From positions 310,001-374,000 of the forward strand of contig NZ_JAMXMC010000001.1 of assembly GCF_024055665.1 (NCBI RefSeq): 64,000 nucleotides of DNA, read 5' to 3'. Positions 25,402 to 34,679 of this stretch are shown here, piece by piece. Source of the stretch: Ideonella oryzae (GTDB taxonomy: Bacteria; Pseudomonadota; Gammaproteobacteria; Burkholderiales; Burkholderiaceae_C). Below the pieces are notes generated by a model. That model saw nothing but the letters and a program-made list of their open reading frames with translations. It was not told where the DNA came from and did no database searches. Position 1 is the first letter of the stretch. Every line of letters begins with the position of its first letter. The translations under genes and the position numbers were made by a program.

Positions 25402-28400
25402 CCGAATCGTCCTGAAGGTCCTGCGGGTCCGCCTCCTCGGGCGGATCGCAGGCCGGGCCCAGGCCATCGGCCACCGCCGGCACCGTGCACAGCAGCGTGA
25501 CGGGCCCCAGCTGCCACAGCGACCAGCCGCCCACCACCGCCAGGCCGGCCAGCAGCAGGGCGGCGATGGCGGCCGTCAGTTTCAGGCGGCCACTGCGCCG
25601 CACCATCAGATCCCCGGTCAGCATGGTGGCCAGGTGGGCCACGGCCGTGAGCGCCAGGGCCGCCAAGGCGAAGTCGCGCGTGCCCGTCGCGGCCAGCAGC
25701 CAGGCACCCAGCAGCACCAGCACTTCCACCGCGTAGAGCAGCAGCAGGCCGTGTCGCACCACGGCCGCCGGCAAGCTGCCCGGCAGTGACACGGCCAGCA
25801 GGCCCTGCAGCGCCAAGCCGCCCCGGGTCAGCCAGATCGCCCGGCTGGCCTGCGCCCGCTGGCGCTGCTCCAGGTCCTGCAGCAGGCGGCCGGTGACAGT
25901 GACCGCCCGCGCCGCGTTGTCCAGCATGCGCGGGGTGTCGAGCTGGCGGTTCACCTCGTACTGCCCGGCCACATAGGCCAGCAGGCCGCCATCGCCCAGC
26001 ACGGCCTTCAGGGCCTGGGCGGTGCGCTGGCCGCGCGCCGCGTCGTCCGGTCCCAGCTGCTGCCAGAGCGCGCCGAAGGCCTGCTGCAGCGTGGGCTGGC
26101 CCTGGGCCAGCAGGGCCTGGGCAAAGCGCTGCACCAACTCGTCATAGCCCTCAGGCGCCATTTCCTCGCGCAGGATGGCGCGCTGGGCCTGGGCCAGCAG
26201 CGCCTCGCGCAGCCGGGTGTCGTTGTCGCCCGGCAGCAAGGCCGCCAGCAGACGCTCGGCGCCGTCCAACCGGCCCCACATGATGTCGTTGCGGCGCCAG
26301 CGCGCATCCAGGAAGCCGCCGAAGTGGAACAGGCTGTCGCCGGCCAGCTTGCGCCGCCCGCTGCCCGGCGCCACCAGGCTGGGCGCGTCCTCCGGGCTGA
26401 CGCGCAACACCTCGACGGTTGAGGGCTCGCCGGTGCCGGTGTCGTAGTAGAGCGGGAAGGAAGCCTGGTCGTACTCATCGAAGCGCAGGTAGTACTCGGC
26501 CAGCAGCGCGCGCAGGGCCTGGCCCACCGGGCTGTTCAGCGCGCCGTCGTCACCGGTGTTGGCCACCGGCTCCAGCGCCACCCGCACACGCTGGCGGTCG
26601 CCCTCCTTCCGGGCCACCAGCCGGGGCTGACCCAGCAGCTCGCGCACCAGCAGGGCGCTGGCCCGGCGTTCCTCGGAGCGCCGGGTGTAGCGCCGGAACT
26701 GCGTGCCCAGGGCCTGCAGGTCGGTCTCGAGCAGGGCCTGCAGCCGGGTGCGCCGGCCTGCGCCCGCCAGCTGGAACAGCGCCTGGGCCCGGGCGAACAC
26801 GTTTTCCTGCAGGGTGAGCTGAGGGTCCAGCGGCGGCATCCCGGCCCGGGCGATGGACACGGGCTGCCCGGCGTCGTCCGGCAGGCTGTCCAAAGGCGGG
26901 TCCAGGGTCTCGCCCATCAGCAGCTTGAGCACCCGCTGGAGCTGGCGCCGCTCGTCTTCACTGCCCATGTCGGGGCGCTGCCCCGGCGCCGGCCAGTTGG
27001 CCTCGCGCAGTTCGCCCAGGGCGTTGGCCAGGCCCTGGCGCAGCTGGGTGAGGGCGGCCTCCAGGGCCGGGCTGCCAGCCAGCGCCGCGGGGTCGCCATG
27101 GCGCTGCAGACGCTGGCGCAGGGCCTCGTCGGCATCGCCCAAGCGCAGCGCGGGGTCGCGCAGCGCATGCATCAGGCGACCGAGCTGGTGCGTCTTGCGC
27201 AGCAGAAAGCCCACCCGCCGCAGGCGGTAGCCCAGGTCATAGGTTTCCAGGAAAGCATTGACCGAGACGCTGCGCTCGGCCGTGGTCTCCTCCCGGTGCT
27301 CGAAGTAGTGCGCCTCGCGCCAGGCCCGTACCAGGGCCCGCATCGCGTACTGCAGGTCCGCATGGCGGTCCACGCCCCAGCGCATGGCCAGGCGGTCGGC
27401 CAGGTCGTCGCTGACCGTGACCAGGCGCAGCCGCCGGTAGGGCAGGAAGGCCGCACCGTAGTAGGTGATCATGTCGCCCAGATCCAGGGCCGACCAGTCG
27501 GGCACCTGGCCGTTCTGGTCCAGCAGCACGCGGGCGAAGGGCTCTTCCTTCAGCGTCTCGACGTCCAGCTCCACCCGGCGGACGATGCGCTCGACCCGCT
27601 CGATGCGTCGGTTGCGCTTGAGCACTGCCTCCAGATCCTCGCGGATGGTCTCGTACTGCGGGATGCGGGTCAGGGCGTCGACCGCGTTCTCCAGCGCATC
27701 GGGCTTGGCGTCGAAGACCTGGCGTTCGCGCTCGGGGTGGTCCGGCGTGGGCTCGACGTAGATCAGCTTGCGCTCCATCGGCAGGGCCGAGAGCCGCCAG
27801 GACAGGGCGTCCACCACATAGCTGAAGGGCTTGTTGTCCAGGTAGCCGCCGTCGCCGAAGGCCCGGCGCTGCCACTGGCCACTGGCCAGGTCGTCGGCCG
27901 ACAGTCCTTTGAGGTAGCCACGCCAGGCCCCGGCCTCCACCCCGCCCCCGCCGGGCCGCAGCCGGGCCAGACGCAGCGCGTCGTCCACCGACATCGGCTC
28001 GAAGGCGAAGGGGAAGGACGAGGTGCAGCGTGCCGCGAAGGCCAGGAAGGGGGTCAACTCGGCGCGGAAGTCGCTGTAGAGCGTGCGCCCGCCCGCGCCG
28101 TGGTACTGCAGCTGCATCACCTGCTTGTGGCGCTTTTCGTAGACCACCTTGTCGGCCAGGCGCAGCGGCACCACCGCGCCGCGGATGTCGGTGGTGGTGA
28201 CGAAGAGGTCCAGCTCGTCAGACAGGGCCGATTCATCCTGCCCCACCGGCGGCACGGCCGGGGCCATGTCCTCCATGGCCTGCAGCAGCTTGAGGTACAT
28301 GCGGTCGCTGTTGAGCAGCGACTGCGGTGCCCCCTCGCGCCGGGCGAACTCGATGCCCTCGTAGGAAGCCTTGTCGTTGATCAGGCGGGCGATGTCGCCT

Positions 28401-28816
28401 TCCTGCACCCACAGGGTCTTGAGCGGCGCGAAGGCCTGGCCCTGGGCCAGGGCCTTGGCCAGGAAGATGCCATTGATGCCGCCGGCCGAGGTGCCCGAGA
28501 TGACGTCGACCACGAAACGCACCCGGGTGTCGCTGTCCGGCGGATCACCGGCGGCAAAGGGGTCGGGCCCCTGCCCCTCCAGGTGGGCCAGGTAGGCCGC
28601 GCGCAGCGCCGGGTCGCGCAGCAGCCAGGACAGGCGCCGGTAGACCGCCCGGGTGCTGCCCTCGGGCGCGGGCACGTCGCCGCGCTTGGGCGTGGCGCAG
28701 GCCAGCTCGTAGAGCTCATTGGCCACGCCATTGATGTAGATGGCCAGGGCCACGCCGCCGTACATGACGACGCCGAAGCGCACCTCGCTCGCATAGTCCG
28801 GTCGGGTGTCTGCCAT
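25379..28816 (-). CDS. Large patatin-like phospholipase with DUF3376 region and C-terminal membrane helices
   Basis: A 1145-residue protein. The patatin domain (about residues 10-370) has the nucleophile elbow GTSAGG (Ser110) and the catalytic Asp in GDGGYLDNKPFS (about residue 320). The oxyanion region is GVVMYGGVALAIYINGV rather than the classic GGGxRG. A long charged middle region matches the DUF3376-containing actinobacterial/proteobacterial group, and the last 170 residues hold three to four hydrophobic helices, so the enzyme is probably membrane-bound. The ATG at 28816 has a strong GGGGGAG site 6 bp upstream. It is about three times the size of simple patatins. The role is unknown; lipid remodelling is the best guess. 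Confidence 0.85.
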
Positions 28817-28964
28817 GGCTGCTCCCCCTGTGTGTGGCTTGTGGTGTCTGGCGCCGCATCATGCAGCAGCCCGGCCGGACGTGCGAGCGCGCAGCTCAAT
28901 CCTGCAGGGGATGGCAACCGAGCCCCGTGCGTGTGTGACCCGTGCGCCCCGTGCAGCCGCGGGT

Positions 28965-31900
28965 TCAGCGGGGCTCGGGCAGCACGCCGGCCAGAGCGGC
29001 CAGCAACTCCTGGGAATCGAAGGGCTTGCGCAGGAAGCAGCGCACCCCCAGGGTGCGGGCGCTCTCGGCATCGATGTGCTCGCTGTAGCCGGTGCACAGC
29101 ACCACCGGCAGGCCGGGCAGCAGGGCCAGCGCCGCCTGGGCCAGCTTGGCACCGGACAGGCCCGGCATGGTCTGGTCGGTGATCAGCGCCACCGGATGGG
29201 CGTCCGGACGGGGCTTGACGGCCCGGAGCGCATCGATCGCCGGCTGGGGGTCGCCAAAGGCCTGGACCTCGAAGCCGTTTTCGCGCAGCAGCTCGGTGAG
29301 GAAGACCAGCACGGCCGGGTCGTCGTCCACGACCCAGACCGCACCGCCGGCCGGCAGGGACAGGGGCACCGGCGGAACGGGTGCCGGCGCCGCCACGGCT
29401 TCGCCAGCGGCCGGCAGCAGCATGCGCATCAGCGTGCCGCCTTCCGCGGGTGCAATCGCCTGCACATGCCCGCCGGCCCGGTGCACCAGCCCGGTCACCG
29501 AGGCCAGGCCCAGGCCGGTGCCCTTGCCCACGGCCTTGGTGGTGAAGAAGGGGTCGAAGATGCGGGGCAGCAGTTCCGGCGGAATGCCCGGCCCGTTGTC
29601 CCGCACCTCCAGCACGACGCAGTCGCCTGGCAGCGGCTGGTGGCAGTGGGAGCAGTGGGCCGGCGGGGACGGCGCGCGACGGTCATGGCGGAGCACCACC
29701 TCGATCCGCCCGCCCGGGCCCACCGCGTCGCGGGCGTTGAGCACCAGGTTCATCACGATCTGGTGCAGGTCCACGGCCGAGATGCGGGCCGGCGGCACCG
29801 GCTCAGGACAGCGGCAGTCCAGGCTGACACCCTCGGGCAGCGACGCCCGCAGCAGGTCGCAGACCTCACCAACGATCGGCTGCAGGGCATGCGGCGGGCT
29901 GACCGTGGGCTCGCCGGTGCGGACATAGGCCAGCATCTTGGCCACCAGATCGCGGCCTCGCTCGCTGGTGCGAACAATCTCCCGAAGGTACTGCGCCAGC
30001 TTGCTGTCCGGGTCCTCGATGTGGCGCTCCAGTCCCAGGCTGGCCAGCCCCAGGATGCCACCGAGCATGTTGTTGAAGTCGTGCGCGATGCCACCGGTGA
30101 GCTGCCCCAGCGCCTCGAGCTTCTGCGACTGCATCTGCTGCTGCTGCATGGCCTGGCGCTCGGCCTCGGTGCGGCGCTGCGCCGTCAGGTCTTCGGCGAT
30201 GGACCAGAGGTAGGGCTGGCCATCCAGCTCGATGCGCACCCCGTTCATCCGCACCGGCACGCGGCTGCCGTCGGCACACAGATATTCCTTCTCGTACGGA
30301 CCATAGCGGCCGGTGTGGGCCACCGCCTCAAGCTGCTCGGCCTCCGCCTGCACGTACTCCGGCGGCGTGAGTTCCCAGTAGGTCATGCCGCGCAGCGTGG
30401 CGGCATCGAAACCCAGCAGACTGCGGTAGGCCTCGTTGAACTCCACCAGACGCCCTTCCATCGTGCACATCGCGATGCCCAGGGGCGACAGCTCGAACAG
30501 GCTGCGCAGCTTGTCCTCGCTCTCCCGCAGGGATTGCTCGGCCCGGTGGCGCTCGCTCAGATCCTGGTGGGTACCGATCAGACGCAGGGCCTGCCCGGAC
30601 TCGTCGCGCACCAGCTGGCCGCGGCAGAGCACCGGCACCCAGTGGCCGGCCTTGTGGCGCAGGCGCAGTTCCACCTCGAAGCGGTCGCCCGCCCGCCCCG
30701 CCAGCAGGTCGGACACCGCGGCATGGGCGCTCAGGGCGTCCTCGGGGTGCAGGAGCCGACGCACCCAGTCGAGCTGGCTGGGCAATTCAGGGTCGGCATA
30801 GCCCAGCATCTCCTTCCAGCGCGGCGACAGGAAGAGCGACTGCTCCAGAAAGTCGTAATCCCACAGGCCATCGTTGGTGCCGCGCAGGGCCAGGGCCAGG
30901 CGCTCCTCGCTCTCGCGCAGCGCGCGCTCGGCTGCCTTGCGCGAGCTGAGGTCCCGGGCAAAGATGAAGAGCTGACCGCCATCGACAGCCCAGTGGGCCA
31001 CCGAGATCTCCACCGGCCAGACCACGCCCTGCTTGCTGCGGTGGCGGGTTTCGAACTGCATGTTGCCGTGCTGGACCACGTGGCGGATGCGGCCGGCCAC
31101 ACCGGTGGCATCCAGCTCGGCCTGCAGGTCGACGATCTTCATCCGCTTGAGCTCGTCGCGGCTGTAGCCGGAGAGCCGGACGTAGGCATCGTTGACCTCC
31201 ACCAGACGACCCTCGAGGTCACACAGGAGCACCCCGTCCATCGCGGTGTCCATCAGGGCGCGGTAGCGCTGCTCCCGCTCGGCCAGCGCGCGCTGGGCCT
31301 GGCGCTGCTCGCGGATGTCGCGCATGAAGCCGATGTACACCTTGCCGTCGGGCAGGCAGGCCTCACCCACGGTGAGGTGCAGCTCCAGCGGCCGGCCATC
31401 GCGGTGCAGGCCCTCCACGTCCCGGCCCCGCCCGATGATGCGGGGGTCCCCGGTCTGGGCGTAGCGCTCGAGGTGCCCGTCGTGGAGCCCCGCCATCTCG
31501 GCCGGCATCAGCATGCGGATGTTCTGCCCGACCATGGCCTCGCGCGCGTGCCCGAACATCAGCTGGGCGGCCTCGTTGACCAGCAGCATCGTCCCCGCCC
31601 GGTCGATGACGATGACCGCATCCGGCGCCGAGGCCAGCAGCGCGCGCAGCCGCTCCTCCCCGGCGGCCAGTGCGCGGGCCTGGGCCTCGCGCTCCGTGAT
31701 GTCCTCCCCGGTCATCACGTAGGCATTGAGATGGCCCAGGGCATTGCGGATGGGGGTGAGGCGGCGGTCGTCCAGGTAGGCGCTGCCGTCCTTGCGCCGC
31801 ATGCTGACATGGCCCTGCCAGGACCGGCCGCTGGCCATCGCGGCCTGCTGCTCCGGCCACCGGCTGTCGTCATCCCGGCACAGGCTGGCGAGGCTGCGGC

Positions 31901-32867
31901 CCCGCAGTTCGCCCAGCTCGTAGCCGGTGACCTGGCTGAAGGCCGGATTGACCCAGTGGATGGTGCCCAACTCGGAGCAGATCAGGGTCGGGTTGCCGCT
32001 GGCCGTCAGCGCATCGGCCAGGCCACCCGCCCGGGCCAGCGGCAGGCGCAAGGACAGCAGATAGGCCGTGCGGACCAGATAGGCATAGGCCAGGATCTTG
32101 GCCACATGCCCCAGGGCATTGAGCATGTCCGAGGGGCTGGCGTAGCTGGCGAAGCAGAGCTCGGCCACCGCGCAGAACATGGCCGACACGGCCAGGGTGA
32201 CGGCCGGCGTGCCCACCCGGCCGGCCACCCGCTGCAGGCGGGCCGCGGCCAGCAGGTTGATGCCCACCAGCACCAGTTCGAAGGCCACCTTGAAGGAGGT
32301 GAGCCCGGCGCCTGGCAGGTAGGTGCGGGGCAGGTCGTCGGGGCGCAGGAGGATGAGCACGCTGACGCCGAGCGTCGCTGCCAGGGTCAGGGTCAGCCAG
32401 AGGTAGCGGCGGCCGGGAGACTCCATGCGCTGCAGCGGAGCCCAGGCCGCCACCAGCACGCCCAGGGCCAGGGCCGAGCGACCAGCCAGCCAGAAGGCGA
32501 TGGCCTTCTCGGGGCTGGACGGCGTCACCAGGGCCGGCATGCCCGCATAGGACAGCATGTGCAGCATGTCCAGCCCGGAGGCCGCCGCCACCGCGCAGGC
32601 CAGCGCCACCGTCGACGTCCGCACCGCCGTGGCGGGCGTCAGCCACAGCAGGCCGAAGCACACCAGGCCCATCGTCATCGCGATCAGCTCGACCGCGGTG
32701 TGGAAACCCAGATAGCTGGACAGCGGAAAGCTCAGCGCCGCGCGCCAAGGTGAATATTCCAGGGCCAGCAGCACCAGGATGGGCAGCATCCAGGGCAAGG
32801 CGCGGCGCCATTCCGGCCCGGGGTCACCCAGATGGAGGCGCAGGGAAGAGGTGGGCTCGTGAGGCAC
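28965..32867 (-). CDS. MASE3 multi-PAS hybrid histidine kinase
   Basis: A 1300-residue sensor kinase. An N-terminal MASE3-like membrane domain (about residues 20-280, marks FHTAVELIAMTMG and LDMLHMLSYAGMP) is followed by five PAS domains (about 300-920), a HisKA region with GGIAHDFNNMLGG carrying the phospho-His, an HATPase domain, and a C-terminal receiver (VWVVDDDPAV with phospho-acceptor in LITDQTMPG). The lone C-terminal receiver without histidine phosphotransfer domain suggests feedback or shuttle phosphorylation. It follows the HD-GYP regulator by 44 bp on the same strand, implying that the kinase may control c-di-GMP breakdown. Confidence 0.92.
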   Translation of the reverse strand: MPHEPTSSLRLHLGDPGPEWRRALPWMLPILVLLALEYSPWRAALSFPLSSYLGFHTAVELIAMTMGLVCFGLLWLTPATAVRTSTVALACAVAAASGLDMLHMLSYAGMPALVTPSSPEKAIAFWLAGRSALALGVLVAAWAPLQRMESPGRRYLWLTLTLAATLGVSVLILLRPDDLPRTYLPGAGLTSFKVAFELVLVGINLLAAARLQRVAGRVGTPAVTLAVSAMFCAVAELCFASYASPSDMLNALGHVAKILAYAYLVRTAYLLSLRLPLARAGGLADALTASGNPTLICSELGTIHWVNPAFSQVTGYELGELRGRSLASLCRDDDSRWPEQQAAMASGRSWQGHVSMRRKDGSAYLDDRRLTPIRNALGHLNAYVMTGEDITEREAQARALAAGEERLRALLASAPDAVIVIDRAGTMLLVNEAAQLMFGHAREAMVGQNIRMLMPAEMAGLHDGHLERYAQTGDPRIIGRGRDVEGLHRDGRPLELHLTVGEACLPDGKVYIGFMRDIREQRQAQRALAEREQRYRALMDTAMDGVLLCDLEGRLVEVNDAYVRLSGYSRDELKRMKIVDLQAELDATGVAGRIRHVVQHGNMQFETRHRSKQGVVWPVEISVAHWAVDGGQLFIFARDLSSRKAAERALRESEERLALALRGTNDGLWDYDFLEQSLFLSPRWKEMLGYADPELPSQLDWVRRLLHPEDALSAHAAVSDLLAGRAGDRFEVELRLRHKAGHWVPVLCRGQLVRDESGQALRLIGTHQDLSERHRAEQSLRESEDKLRSLFELSPLGIAMCTMEGRLVEFNEAYRSLLGFDAATLRGMTYWELTPPEYVQAEAEQLEAVAHTGRYGPYEKEYLCADGSRVPVRMNGVRIELDGQPYLWSIAEDLTAQRRTEAERQAMQQQQMQSQKLEALGQLTGGIAHDFNNMLGGILGLASLGLERHIEDPDSKLAQYLREIVRTSERGRDLVAKMLAYVRTGEPTVSPPHALQPIVGEVCDLLRASLPEGVSLDCRCPEPVPPARISAVDLHQIVMNLVLNARDAVGPGGRIEVVLRHDRRAPSPPAHCSHCHQPLPGDCVVLEVRDNGPGIPPELLPRIFDPFFTTKAVGKGTGLGLASVTGLVHRAGGHVQAIAPAEGGTLMRMLLPAAGEAVAAPAPVPPVPLSLPAGGAVWVVDDDPAVLVFLTELLRENGFEVQAFGDPQPAIDALRAVKPRPDAHPVALITDQTMPGLSGAKLAQAALALLPGLPVVLCTGYSEHIDAESARTLGVRCFLRKPFDSQELLAALAGVLPEPR

Positions 32868-32911
32868 AGCGGACCGCGAGGGGCAGGAGAAGGTGAAGGC
32901 GGCGGCCGGCG

Positions 32912-33991
32912 TCAGTCCGCGCTGGACAGGCTGGCATAGAGCTGGATGCCCAGGTCGTCCGTCGGCTGGGCGGGTGGCTGGGCCCAGGTCGGCTCCCGGT
33001 CGATCCAGTCAAAGAACGCGCGGATCAGGGCCGGATCCCGCCAGCCACGGGCCGTTTCTTCCTCCAGGATGGTCCGGGCCTGGGCCTCGCTGAGCGCCGG
33101 CTTGTAGGGCCGCTCGAAGGTCAGGGCGTCGTGGATGTCCACGATCTGGAACACGCGTGCCAGCAGCGGGATGGCCTCGCCGGCCAGGTGGTCCGGGTAA
33201 CCGCTGCCGTCCCAGCGCTCATGGTGGTGGCGGATGATCGGCGCGGTCAGTCGCATGCTGCGCAGGTTGGAGACCAGGTGGTAGCCGATGGTGGTGTGCT
33301 GCCGCATCACGGTCCACTCCTCGTCGCTCAGGGCCCCGGGCTTGAGCAGGATGTGGTCGGGAATGCCCAGCTTGCCGATGTCGTGCAGCACGCCCCCCCG
33401 CCGCAGCGCCTGCAGCTCGGGGGTGGACAGGCCGATGGCCCGGCCGAAGCCCACGGCCTTGTGGGCCAGGCGGCTGCAGTGGTCCCCAGTGTTCTCGTCC
33501 TTGGCCTCCACCATGCGCGCCAGGGCGAACAGGGTCGATTCGGTGCTGTCGAGCTGGTCCATCGCCCGCTTGCGCTGGGCCGCCACCCGCACCCGGGCCA
33601 GCAGCTCGACCGGGTTGTAGGGCTTGCCCAGGAAGTCGTCGGCGCCGGCCGACAGCCCGGCCTGCAGATCGCTGGAAGCCGTGCTGCCGGTGACCATCAG
33701 GATGGGCAGCATGGCCAGGCCGGGTTGCCGGCGCACCCGGCGACAGAACTCGTCGCCATCGATGCCCGGCATCCGCCGGTCGGTGAGGATCACGTCGTAG
33801 TCGCCCCGCCCCAGGCAGGCCAGCCCCTCCAGCCCGTCGGCGGCGATCTCCACCTCGAAGCCCGGCCCCGCAAGAATCTCCTGCACCAGGGTCCATTGCA
33901 GCGGTTCGTCGTCCACCAGCAGCACCCGAAACGGTGGCTCGCCACCCAGCTGGGGAGAAGAGGAAGAGGATGTGGAGAGATCCATCGCCAT
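32912..33991 (-). CDS. Response regulator with HD-GYP c-di-GMP phosphodiesterase output
   Basis: A 359-residue regulator with a receiver domain (about residues 20-140; VLLVDDEP acidic pocket, phospho-acceptor Asp in DVILTDRRMPG, Lys in GKPYNP) and an HD-GYP domain (about 155-330). The catalytic marks HDIGKLGIPD and HHERWDGSGYPDHLAGEAIPL are intact, so active hydrolysis of c-di-GMP is expected. The first 15 residues are Ser-rich. It lies between the NarL-type regulator gene (49 bp upstream) and the MASE3 kinase gene, on the same strand. Confidence 0.93.
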   Translation of the reverse strand: MAMDLSTSSSSSPQLGGEPPFRVLLVDDEPLQWTLVQEILAGPGFEVEIAADGLEGLACLGRGDYDVILTDRRMPGIDGDEFCRRVRRQPGLAMLPILMVTGSTASSDLQAGLSAGADDFLGKPYNPVELLARVRVAAQRKRAMDQLDSTESTLFALARMVEAKDENTGDHCSRLAHKAVGFGRAIGLSTPELQALRRGGVLHDIGKLGIPDHILLKPGALSDEEWTVMRQHTTIGYHLVSNLRSMRLTAPIIRHHHERWDGSGYPDHLAGEAIPLLARVFQIVDIHDALTFERPYKPALSEAQARTILEEETARGWRDPALIRAFFDWIDREPTWAQPPAQPTDDLGIQLYASLSSAD

Positions 33992-34040
33992 GTCCTGATC
34001 TGTTGGCGCCTCTGCGGGCGCGACCGGAGAAAGCGGCCGG

Positions 34041-34679
34041 CTAGCCGTTGGTGATGCCGTGCCGCACCGCGTACTTCAGCAGATCGGCATTGGTCTGCAG
34101 GTTGAGCTTCTGCATCAGGCGCATCTTGTGGGTGCTGACCGTCTTCGGGCTGAGGTGCAGCTCGTCGGCAATGTCGCCCAGGGCCTGGCCCGCGGCAATG
34201 CGCTCGAGCACCTCGCGCTCGCGCGGCGACAGCAGATCATGGGGTTGCGACTCGGGGCGATCGACCTGGAAGACCACGGAATCGACCAGGGAGGGATCGA
34301 TGAAGCGCCCGCCTTCGGCCACCCGCCGCACTGCCGCCACCAGGGTGCCGGGGTCGCAATCCTTGGTCGCGTAACCGGAGGCCCCGGCACGCAGCACGCG
34401 CGCGACGATGGGCGCCTCGGCATGCATGGACAACACCATCACCGGCAGCTTGGGATGGGTGTGCCGGATGCGGTTGATCAGGTCGACGCCGCTCAGACCG
34501 GGCATGGACAGGTCCAGCAGCAGGATGTCGGCCGGCGTACCGGTCAGCACCTCCATCAGGGCTTCGCCATTGGCGGCCTCGCCGACCACCTGCAAGCCGT
34601 CGATGCTGTCCAGCAACTGGCGCAGGCCGCTTCGAACGATGCTGTGATCGTCCGCGAGGATGACGTGGATCGGATTCAT
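34041..34679 (-). CDS. NarL-family response regulator
   Basis: A 212-residue DNA-binding response regulator: receiver domain with VILADDHSIVRSGL, phospho-acceptor Asp in ILLLDLSMPGLSG and Lys in ATKD, then a LuxR-type helix-turn-helix (LSPREREVLERIAAGQALGD, then IADELHLSPKTVSTHK). Its ATG overlaps the stop of the upstream PAS kinase (ATGA), making that kinase the obvious partner. I chose this start since the longer open frame upstream lies only in the kinase gene. Confidence 0.95.
   Translation of the reverse strand: MNPIHVILADDHSIVRSGLRQLLDSIDGLQVVGEAANGEALMEVLTGTPADILLLDLSMPGLSGVDLINRIRHTHPKLPVMVLSMHAEAPIVARVLRAGASGYATKDCDPGTLVAAVRRVAEGGRFIDPSLVDSVVFQVDRPESQPHDLLSPREREVLERIAAGQALGDIADELHLSPKTVSTHKMRLMQKLNLQTNADLLKYAVRHGITNG

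Noticed and set aside
28923-28954. Three CCCGTGC copies between the kinase and patatin genes
   Set aside because: Spacing is irregular (15 and 9 bp) and the word is GC-rich enough to recur by chance.
28806-32753. Open frame of about 1315 codons on the plus strand opposite the MASE3 hybrid kinase
   Set aside because: It is antisense to a gene with clear MASE3, PAS, kinase and receiver motifs; its translation is Gln/His/Arg/Gly-rich low-complexity sequence typical of GC-rich shadow frames.
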